In this document: piece after piece, positions 8,946-14,473 of the stretch
Layout of the letters: each line of letters starts with the position of its first letter
Numbering within the stretch: position 1 is the stretch's first letter
Assembly: GCA_013822725.1 (NCBI GenBank)
Contig: PNKX01000037.1
Coordinates: 1-33,546, forward strand
Length of the DNA stretch: 33,546 bases
Direction of reading: 5' to 3'
From: Pirellula sp.
GTDB lineage: Bacteria; Planctomycetota; Planctomycetia; Pirellulales; Lacipirellulaceae
Notes under the pieces: model-generated
Told to the model about the DNA's origin: nothing
The model's database searches: none
What the model saw: only the letters and a program-made list of their open reading frames with translations
Position numbers and translations under genes: made by a program

Positions 8946-8970
8946 GCCCCCGGTTCTTCAAACCGGGGGC
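8946..8970. repeat. AGCC-foot hairpin, CTTCA loop (copy 1)
   Basis: Foot TTAGCC; arms GCCCCCGGTT and AACCGGGGGC around CTTCA. It lies 17 bases after the ftsH stop and could serve as its transcript end, although no T-tract follows. It forms an inverted pair with the hairpin at 9158-9180. Confidence 0.8.
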
Positions 8971-8979
8971 AAGAATCAA

Positions 8980-9105
8980 GTTGAACCCCGCGCCAATCTC
9001 CGCGAAGCGGTCGAGTTGGTGCTGGAAACAAATCGCGAACAATCGCCTCGCGATCTCGCGGGACAAGTTGTCTTCACAGAACCGTTTGATCTTTCAACGC
9101 CATGA
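8980..9105 (+). pseudogene. Probable remnant of a HicB-type antitoxin (C-terminal part)
   Basis: Reading from about 8980, the frame gives VEPR then ANLREAVELVLETN, followed by about 26 residues to a TGA at 9103-9105. NLREAxELxLE is characteristic of the helix near the C-terminal end of HicB-family antitoxins. The 5' part is gone: the hairpin at 8946-8970 takes its place. The stop overlaps the start of a HicA-like fragment as ATGA, the tight overlap expected of a toxin-antitoxin operon. This is a motif-based call on a short fragment. A chance resemblance is possible but unlikely, given the HicA-like start in the right place. Confidence 0.5.
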
Positions 9106-9146
9106 AGCGAGTCGATCTCGTCAAAAATCTCAAATCTCAAATCTGA
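9102..9146 (+). pseudogene. Probable remnant of a HicA-type toxin (first ~11 residues)
   Basis: The ATG at 9102 overlaps the HicB-like stop (ATGA) and reads MKRVDLVKNLKSQI before a stop. MKRxDLVKxLxxxG is the usual beginning of HicA mRNA interferases. Similarity ends after about eleven codons, where an AATCTCAA-type simple repeat and a hairpin (9158-9180) begin. The double-stranded RNA-binding core and catalytic His of HicA are absent, so no toxin could be made. Confidence 0.45.
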
Positions 9147-9157
9147 GATCTCAGATC

Positions 9158-9183
9158 GCCCCCGGTCAGTGACCGGGGGCTAA
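9158..9183. repeat. AGCC-foot hairpin containing a stop codon (AGT loop)
   Basis: Arms GCCCCCGGTC and GACCGGGGGC enclose a three-base loop. The foot on the minus strand is TTAGCC. The arms differ from the 8946 copy by a compensated pair (T-A to C-G). The stop codon of the minus-strand gene (9166-9168) lies in the arm and loop. Directly to the left is AATCTCAAATCTCAAATCTG and a perfect palindrome CTGAGATCTCAG (9143-9154). Confidence 0.8.
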
Positions 9184-9915
9184 TTTTCTTTCATCCTTCT
9201 CAAATCGCGTCTTCGTTCGCACGAACGCTTCGATGTCGCTCTTAATCGCCTCCGGCGCCGCGGCCGCATAGGCCCGCTCGCTGCCGTACAGCATCAGCCA
9301 ATTCGGCAACAAGTGATGCCACGACGCGCGTTTGAAGCTCGCCCACGGCAGTACGCGGCGACGAACGACGACGCCCTGTTCGCCGAGAAGAATCGGGCGC
9401 ATGTGCGCGAATGGCCGATAGAGAAAGTAGATCGCCGCGTCCATCAAGAAGCCAATCACTCCCGCGGCGTACATGGCTCCGAAAATTCCTGGTCCACCGG
9501 CGCGACGAACCAGTTCCAGCGTAAACACGCACGCCATCACGAGCGAGCTGAGCAAAATCAACAGCGAGACAAGAAACGTCGCAAATGCAACGACGCTTTC
9601 GATTAGCGAGTAATTTCGGAGATCGGGTCGTTGCAACGTGAATCGAATCGGGCCTGCCCGAGCAAGCCGCTGCGCGTGTCCCCACCATTGAAACCAGAGA
9701 TTTCCGAACAGCACCGCCAACAGCGTCAGCCAAAAGGCTAGCAGCGTCGCACGCGATTCTGGCGCCGCCGCGCGGTACGCCGGTCCGAGCCCGGCCGCCA
9801 GCAGCGCCGCACCGCTGGTGACAAGCAGCATCGCGCGCAGCGGAAACCGCATCCCCGGCGTGGTCGGCGACGCCGCGTCGGTGGGCTCAAAGACTTGCAG
9901 TTCGGCGTCGCTCAT
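9166..9915 (-). CDS. Membrane protein of unknown function, tandem paralog 1
   Basis: A 249-residue member of a four-gene tandem family. Shared layout: a short soluble start, FPLRAMLLVTSGAALLAAGLGPAYR as first helix (about 22-48), three more hydrophobic segments, then a cytosolic C-terminal domain. In that domain the pattern EQGVVVRRRVLPWASFKRASW and, later, IEAFVRTKTRF recurs in the siblings. The tail resembles small PH-like/DUF5673-type domains, an impression from the pattern only. It begins three bases after the stop of paralog 2, so the two are probably co-translated. The last residues (KLAPGH) and stop are encoded by a palindromic repeat. No function can be assigned. Confidence 0.8.
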   Translation of the reverse strand: MSDAELQVFEPTDAASPTTPGMRFPLRAMLLVTSGAALLAAGLGPAYRAAAPESRATLLAFWLTLLAVLFGNLWFQWWGHAQRLARAGPIRFTLQRPDLRNYSLIESVVAFATFLVSLLILLSSLVMACVFTLELVRRAGGPGIFGAMYAAGVIGFLMDAAIYFLYRPFAHMRPILLGEQGVVVRRRVLPWASFKRASWHHLLPNWLMLYGSERAYAAAAPEAIKSDIEAFVRTKTRFEKDERKLAPGH

Positions 9916-9918
9916 GAA

Positions 9919-10677
9919 TCAGATCGCCGCGCCTTCCTCGTCTTCCGCTTCGTCGACGACGGTTACTCGCGCCTGCGGATCGGGAATCGTCAACTCCGTC
10001 TTCTCGCGAACAAACGCCTCGATCGCCGCGCGCCGCTTGGTCGGCACGGCAAGAAATAGATGGCCGTGTAAGCGAGTCGAATGTACCTCGGTCAACTGCA
10101 TCACGCCGGGCTTATCGGACCTCCGTTGCCACGCTTTCAGCTTGTTCCACACCGTCTGCCGATGAACCGACCAGACGCCTCGATCGCAAACGAAGGCTGG
10201 TTGCTTCGGGAGGAGCGGCAACATGGCGCCGCCGAGTGTGAAACCCATCACCGTCCCGTTGATAATCGCCAACGTCCACGGCGACGAGAACCCGTCGGGA
10301 AAGCGATTGGCTGCGCCAACGATGTGGCCCGTCCCGAAAACCAGCCACATGGCCGCCGCCGCGAGGATCGAGAGCCGTATTGTCGGCCCCGGCCAAGCCC
10401 TGCCCCACACGAGCGTGACCCGCCAGTGGACGGCCCCCATTTGCGGTGGAGGAGTCGTCATGCGCCGCCAGCGCCAGGCCCAACTCGCGATGGCCGCCAT
10501 CGCGGCCATGCCCCAATAAGCCGACAGCGACCCTTGAGCCAACGTCGACTGCTGCCGAAAGTACGGCCCCGCGAGCGCCGCCAGCAGCGCTAACAGCGAC
10601 ATCGCCGCCAACAGCGCCGGCAACCGAAACCGAACGCCCGTCGCACCATCCGAGTTGTCACGAATTAGATTAGACAT
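9919..10677 (-). CDS. Membrane protein of unknown function, tandem paralog 2
   Basis: About 252 residues from MSNLIRD (ATG at 10677); an ATG at 10695 adds six. The family hallmarks are VRFRLPALLAAMSLLALLAALAGPYFR as first helix, further helices near WGMAAMAAIASWAW and LAIINGTVMGFTLGGAML, then a C-terminal domain with VCDRGVWSVHRQTVWNKLKAW and VPTKRRAAIEAFVREKTEL. A short acidic tail (DEAEDEEGAAI) is unique to this copy. It is separated from paralog 3 by a hairpin and from paralog 1 by three bases. Confidence 0.8.
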   Translation of the reverse strand: MSNLIRDNSDGATGVRFRLPALLAAMSLLALLAALAGPYFRQQSTLAQGSLSAYWGMAAMAAIASWAWRWRRMTTPPPQMGAVHWRVTLVWGRAWPGPTIRLSILAAAAMWLVFGTGHIVGAANRFPDGFSSPWTLAIINGTVMGFTLGGAMLPLLPKQPAFVCDRGVWSVHRQTVWNKLKAWQRRSDKPGVMQLTEVHSTRLHGHLFLAVPTKRRAAIEAFVREKTELTIPDPQARVTVVDEAEDEEGAAI

Positions 10678-10698
10678 AACCAGATTCGTCTTCACTTA

Positions 10699-10723
10699 GC
10701 CCCCGGTTCTTCAAACCGGGGGC
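10699..10723. repeat. AGCC-foot hairpin, CTTCA loop (copy 2)
   Basis: This is the same hairpin as at 8946-8970: foot TTAGCC, arms GCCCCCGGTT/AACCGGGGGC. The stop codon of paralog 3 (10711-10713) lies in the loop, so the protein's last three residues come from the repeat. Confidence 0.8.
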
Positions 10724-11424
10724 ACCGCGACAACGTCATCAATAAACAGCGTCTTCCCTCGCACAAACGCCTCCACCTCGCCGCGCACTTCATTCGGCAC
10801 GTCAAGGTAAATATCGCCGTCGAGTCGATGCAGTTTCAGAGTCTCCGGCCGATCGGTCTGCCACTCGGCATGGCGAATGTACTTCCATGGAGCGACGTAT
10901 TTCTTACCCAGCGGGATGCCCTCTTCGCACACGAACATGGGACGGCGAACGAAGGAAAAGATCAGCGCAGACGTCCAGATCCCCATGATGCCCACATTGC
11001 CTAGCGGCGAGCGAAAGACGTTCGGTAGAAAAGTCGTCGGCCTTCGCGGCGCTTCCTCGCTCAAGACGATTCCATAAGAACCCGCGGCAATCCACATCCC
11101 AAGTCCGACGCAAGAAAGCGCCGACCAAAACGTCGACCGCTTGCCCCGCCGGCGGCGTCCCCTCGCATAAACGATGTAGCGAACCTCGCACTCCTCTGGG
11201 CGTCGCCAAGCTTCCCTAACCCGAAGTCCAAAACAAAGCGCCGCCGAAACGAGGAGAAACGCCCAGGCAAGTAGAAGTTTGTTCCGCGCTGCTTCGCTCT
11301 CCACGCTGCGATAGTACGTTCCCGCAATCGCCGCCGAGACGGCTAGTGCCGTCGTGACGGTAATCATCGTGCGAATGCGAAATTGCAACACAGGGTCAGG
11401 TGGTTGATGATCTACATCGGGCAT
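10711..11424 (-). CDS. Membrane protein of unknown function, tandem paralog 3
   Basis: A 237-residue protein and the clearest representative of the tandem family. LQFRIRTMITVTTALAVSAAIAGTYYR is the first helix, then LLLAWAFLLVSAALCFGL. A central pair of helices flanks LSEEAPRRPTTF. The C-terminal domain reads VCEEGIPLGKKYVAPWKYIRHAEW, LKLHRLDGDIYLDVP, VEAFVRGKTLF. That order of strand, PW-x-x-I and closing helix is what suggests a PH-like fold. The ATG at 11424 is the only sensible start. It lies 27 bases downstream of paralog 4, and its stop is inside a palindromic repeat. Confidence 0.8.
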   Translation of the reverse strand: MPDVDHQPPDPVLQFRIRTMITVTTALAVSAAIAGTYYRSVESEAARNKLLLAWAFLLVSAALCFGLRVREAWRRPEECEVRYIVYARGRRRRGKRSTFWSALSCVGLGMWIAAGSYGIVLSEEAPRRPTTFLPNVFRSPLGNVGIMGIWTSALIFSFVRRPMFVCEEGIPLGKKYVAPWKYIRHAEWQTDRPETLKLHRLDGDIYLDVPNEVRGEVEAFVRGKTLFIDDVVAVPPV

Positions 11425-11451
11425 GCTGTTGTCTTATCGTGGCGGTCCAAA

Positions 11452-12150
11452 CTACCCTTCGCGAGACGACGCGGCGATTCTTTCTTGCAGAAACGCTGCC
11501 CCCGCCGACTCCGTCTCAGGAGCGAATTGAATACAAGGGTCCCCCTGGCCTACATAGTCGCGATACCGCCGATGGAGTCGCACAATTTCGGATCGATCAG
11601 CCGCGCACTCCGCCCGAACGAAGCGTTCCCAGGGGAGAAACTTCCCGTACTCAACGACCCCTTCGTCCGTGATCGCGATAGGCCAGGGAATCATCCGGCG
11701 AAATACTTTCGCGACCATGAAACCGATAAAAAAGCCGACCCAAAGCGTCCAACCGTACGACGGATCCGGCCTGTTCGCATCTTCGGCCACATGACCGAAC
11801 CATAAGTAGAGGAGGCCTGGAGACGCGATAACGCCAATCCAGAAGAGGAGCGGCGGACCTTCCGGACTCCAAGGTCGCTCCCACGTCGTCGTGCCGAAGT
11901 AACGGACGGGTCCCGCCTTTCGAGGAATATGGCGAGAACGGTAACTGTAGTAGACGTACGTCGCGGCGACGCTAGCCAACGTGGTGCACCAGGCAACCGC
12001 CAAATGACGTTGAGCGGCTTCGCTGGCGCCCCAAGACAGCGGCGCAGCCGCCGCTGCGAAGATCGCCGCGATCGACGTCACGGCAACCATGCTGCGCAGC
12101 CCAAAGCGAACGGTGGGAGCAATCGGCGGCTGGTTCAATTCTTCGGACAT
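11452..12150 (-). CDS. Membrane protein of unknown function, tandem paralog 4
   Basis: About 232 residues from MSEELNQPP (ATG at 12150); a TTG at 12192 would add fourteen. It is first in the putative four-gene transcript. It shows the family plan: VRFGLRSMVAVTSIAAIFAAAAAPLSW as first helix, LAVAWCTTLASVAATYVYYSY as second, two central helices, and the C-terminal ITDEGVVEYGKFLPWERFVRAE block. The terminal helix is the most diverged of the four (AGAAFLQERI in place of EAFVRxKT). A divergent small membrane protein starts 110 bases away, so a shared promoter region lies at 12151-12260. Confidence 0.78.
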   Translation of the reverse strand: MSEELNQPPIAPTVRFGLRSMVAVTSIAAIFAAAAAPLSWGASEAAQRHLAVAWCTTLASVAATYVYYSYRSRHIPRKAGPVRYFGTTTWERPWSPEGPPLLFWIGVIASPGLLYLWFGHVAEDANRPDPSYGWTLWVGFFIGFMVAKVFRRMIPWPIAITDEGVVEYGKFLPWERFVRAECAADRSEIVRLHRRYRDYVGQGDPCIQFAPETESAGAAFLQERIAASSREG

Positions 12151-12260
12151 CACGGTTCCGATTGTAACGTCACGGCCGCGCCGGGACGCCAACGCGAACG
12201 GTCGCGCAAACTTTTCCGCAATTTTCTAGACGCCAATGCAACCGCAATCAGAATGAGGGT

Positions 12261-12614
12261 ATGGCTCACGCCCCTCTTCATTCTGCGGCCGAATCCGGCA
12301 TTGGCGTCAAACTCCTCCTCGCAGGGGTGGCGATCGTCGTCTTGGCTCAATTCTGGTCGGCCGTGCCGATGGCCGGGGCGATCTCGCTGGTCGCCTGGGG
12401 GACGGTGCTGAACGTCTCGCAGCGGCGGGAACTGCTGATCCTCGCCGCCCTGATCTACACGCCGCTGGGGATCCTGGCCGTCATGTCGCAAGTCGATCTG
12501 GCGATGGATGCGTCGCTCCCCTGGGGCCTATTCGCCGGCCTCGACGTCGCCTTGGCGATGACGCTCCTCTATCACCTGGCTTGCCGCACCGGCGACCAAC
12601 TCGCCCGCCGTTAG
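12261..12614 (+). CDS. Small hydrophobic membrane protein, unknown function
   Basis: A 117-residue protein with probably three transmembrane helices: GVKLLLAGVAIVVLAQFW, LLILAALIYTPLGILAVMSQ, and GLFAGLDVALAMTLLYHLA. It ends in a short basic tail (ACRTGDQLARR). ATGAGGG lies just before the ATG and may serve as ribosome-binding site. No known family is recognised. Its hydrophobic pattern and codon usage are like those of its neighbours, so I treat it as real. Six bases after its stop begins a GTAGCC hairpin. Confidence 0.7.
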   Translation: MAHAPLHSAAESGIGVKLLLAGVAIVVLAQFWSAVPMAGAISLVAWGTVLNVSQRRELLILAALIYTPLGILAVMSQVDLAMDASLPWGLFAGLDVALAMTLLYHLACRTGDQLARR

Positions 12615-12620
12615 GCACAG

Positions 12621-12651
12621 TAGCCGCGGGTCAACGGACCCGCCGGAGCGG
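12621..12651. repeat. GTAGCC hairpin, GCGGGTC type
   Basis: Foot GTAGCC, arms GCGGGTC and GACCCGC around AACG (one base more than the usual AAC), then CGGAGCGG. It is the left-hand partner of the inverse hairpin at 13697-13726, now 1.05 kb apart, with other repeats between them. Confidence 0.8.
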
Positions 12652-12677
12652 CGAGAGACAGCTAGACGCCCTCTCAT

Positions 12678-12885
12678 GAACGCTGAAAGCGTTCCATCTG
12701 TCAGCCCGGGGTTGATTGCGTAGCAATCTACCCCGGGTCGGATAATACAGAATGCCCACAACCCTGAAAGGGTTGAATCGGCTGCTGCAACCCCTGCAGG
12801 GTTGTGGTTCGATTCATCATGCAACCCCGGGGTAGATCACTGCGCGATCAACCCCGGGCTGAATGCTTGAACGCCTTCAGCGTTC
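12678..12885. repeat. Nested palindrome cluster (A-B-C-C'-B'-A')
   Basis: Six palindromes are arranged symmetrically about 12781: GAACGCTGAAAGCGTTC (12678-12694), a CCCGGGG..CCCCGGG stem (12705-12737), CAACCCTGAAAGGGTTG (12759-12775), CAACCCCTGCAGGGTTG (12788-12804), an inverse CCCGGGG stem (12825-12858), and GAACGCCTTCAGCGTTC (12869-12885). The middle stems carry paired changes (GATTGC/GCAATC, versus GATCGC/GCGATC in the copy at the window start). No reading frame through it looks like a protein. Confidence 0.85.
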
Positions 12886-13151
12886 GACGACCTCTTTGCG
12901 CAGGTTCCTGTTACGGAAACGCCTTCGCCTGTAGCCCAACCCGCGATCCGACAATCAAGCAGGTTGCAACTTGCTTTTGGCCACTCAGATCGAGATAATG
13001 GACACTTGTTCATTGTGTAGTTCTTTGGCAACTCGATCGCGAAAGTTCTGCCAACCGGTCTCCATTTAAGGCCGGCAGCGTCGCGATACGCGCTCGCGCC
13101 GCAAGGCCGTTGTCCTGTCGATGGATGCGACACAGCTAGGCTCTGTCGCCC
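12886..13151. other. Gene-free stretch between repeats
   Basis: I see no convincing gene. A minus-strand frame covering 12837-13205 is open, but it runs through the palindrome cluster and has no recognisable domain. Short GC-rich inverted repeats occur at its right end (CTCTGTC..GACAGAG at about 13152-13167). It may be decayed mobile or repeat DNA. Confidence 0.4.
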
Positions 13152-13535
13152 CTCTGTCACGACAGAGGCGACAACAGGCTCGTTCGCTTTCGACGCAATT
13201 GGCATCCAATAAATGACTTAGAGCCGATCACCTGCTGTCGCCAAAAATCGCTTGGGCGCCAAGCGACGACAAACGACAGCTGGCAGAGTCGAGGGAGGCC
13301 AAGGCTACCGCCGAGCCGCCGTTCAAGTCTGAACGACTTGCCAGCGTCAATTGCGGTTCAGAGCGGGCTGGTTCGTTTCACGAAGCCGACCAGCACTCGG
13401 TCGCGACAGAAGCGACACAAGCTCGTTGCGTCGTTGATGCAAAAGCCGATCAATAAACGGCTTAGAGTCGATCCCGTGATGTCGCCAAAAATCGCTTCGG
13501 CATCGTTGGACGACAAGCGACACGAGGCAGCGAGG
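13152..13535 (+). repeat. Diverged direct duplication (~140 bp, offset 243)
   Basis: 13152-13295 and 13395-13535 can be aligned along their length. Shared landmarks include GACAGA-GCGACA, GCTCGTT, CCAATAAATGACTTAGAG versus TCAATAAACGGCTTAGAG, and an identical GTCGCCAAAAATCGCTT (13238-13254 and 13481-13497). No protein-like frame is shared between the copies. Origin unknown. Confidence 0.65.
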
Positions 13536-13639
13536 GTGGCGCAGCGAGGGTGGCATGGTCTCGACGGTACTCCGCTGCGACCATGCGCCAAGGAATGGGA
13601 AGAGCGAAAAACGGGCGACAAAGCCAGCCCTCCCTGCCC

Positions 13640-13726
13640 TTTCTCTTCCTAGGTGCGTCTTTGTGCCCTTCGTGCCTTGGTGGTTAGTATTTCCAACCGC
13701 TCCGGCGGGTCGTTGACCCGCGGCTA
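13640..13726. repeat. Right half of composite element with TAGCC hairpin
   Basis: GGTGCGTCTTTGTGCCC..CGTGCCTTGGTGGTTA (to about 13686) matches the right arm of the long inverted repeats elsewhere. The inverse hairpin at 13697-13726 follows: arms GCGGGTC/GACCCGC, GTT loop, foot GTAGCC on the minus strand. The foot's TAG (13724-13726) is the stop codon of the adjoining BFD-like gene. Confidence 0.8.
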
Positions 13727-14020
13727 CTCGATCGGCGTCGCCCCCGGCGGCGGCGTCCCGCCGCCCGCGCGGACAAAATCGCTGCGACTGTGGGCGTACT
13801 CAGCCGCCGACGGCAGATCGTCAGCAGGGGCAGCGTCGGCCGGCTGCTGGGCCTTATCGAACAGTCGTTGCAAAAACGGCCGGCACCATCCGCAGCCAGT
13901 GCCGGCGCCAAAGCACTCAGCCAGCTGACCGACCCGGCGCGGACGTTCGATGCGAATGAAGTTCTCGACCTTCCGCCGACTCACATGGAAGCAGAGGCAG
14001 AGTTCGTCGTCGAGTTCCAT
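13724..14020 (-). CDS. BFD-like [2Fe-2S] binding protein
   Basis: A 98-residue protein whose first half has the BFD (bacterioferritin-associated ferredoxin) pattern. C8-x-C10 in LCLCFHVSRRKVENFI is followed about 33 residues later by C43-x-x-C46 in GAGTGCGWCRPFLQRLF. These four cysteines bind a [2Fe-2S] cluster in this fold. BFD domains pass electrons, for example to mobilise iron, or act as modules in larger redox enzymes. The second half is low-complexity, Ala/Pro-rich, and ends within repeat DNA, so it may be unstructured. No ferritin gene is nearby to indicate a partner. Confidence 0.85.
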   Translation of the reverse strand: MELDDELCLCFHVSRRKVENFIRIERPRRVGQLAECFGAGTGCGWCRPFLQRLFDKAQQPADAAPADDLPSAAEYAHSRSDFVRAGGGTPPPGATPIE

Positions 14021-14048
14021 CTTGGGACTCTCTTAAAAGACGGGGATG

Positions 14049-14207
14049 AACCACGAAGGCACGAAGACACGAAGGAGAGCACGAAGAGCGTACTAAAAGG
14101 GAAAGCCAACTGTGCTTGCTGACCGGTCAGGAATGAAGTTTCTCTTCCCCATTCACTTGATTTGCCTTTCTTCGTGTCTTCCTTAGTGCCTTCGTGCCTT
14201 GGTGGTT
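14049..14207. repeat. Long inverted repeat without terminal hairpins
   Basis: The left arm begins ACCACGAAGGCACGAAGACA. The right arm ends CTTCCTTAGTGCCTTCGTGCC and TTGGTGGTT. These match the inner arms of the composite elements, but no TAGCC hairpin flanks either side. It lies between the BFD gene and the 914-residue protein. Confidence 0.75.
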
Positions 14208-14473
14208 GCATTCCCACGCGTGGGGAATCGACTAACACCTTTTGCAATCCGCAAACCCAATGCAGCTTCACACAGCAGAGCAGATTTTCCTAGCTAGCAC
14301 CATGCGCGGGGCCTGCGGTTGCGGCAATCTCTTCGCAAGCTGAACGGCTTCGACGGCCGATCATGTAGGACGTGCAGCTTTCGCGACCGGGTTGCCATGC
14401 CATGCGCCATCCTGGTCGGCGAAGATCGAGTTCGCTCCCACGCATTGGCGAGGGGCGAGCGGCAGGGAGGCCG
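14208..14473. other. Leader region of the 914-residue protein
   Basis: No gene is recognised here. AGGGAGG at 14464-14470 is a clear Shine-Dalgarno for the next gene. No well-spaced promoter pair could be picked with confidence. Confidence 0.45.

Noticed and set aside
7129..9066. 645-codon minus-strand frame antisense to ftsH
   Set aside because: The plus-strand frame has every FtsH motif. The antisense reading is a by-product of GC-rich codon usage, with His/Asp/Val-rich sequence lacking domain character. Similar shadows at 3073-5118, 14552-15847, 21959-23041 and 31308-33023 were dropped for the same reason.
12678..12885. CRISPR array
   Set aside because: The units are inverted palindromes of three different kinds, not regularly spaced direct repeats with unique spacers. 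No cas genes are present.
12837..13205. 122-codon minus-strand gene
   Set aside because: It runs through part of the nested palindrome cluster, has no recognisable domain, and lacks a ribosome-binding site.
13338..13652. 104-codon plus-strand gene
   Set aside because: It overlaps the diverged duplication and repeat sequence, and no protein-like character is seen.
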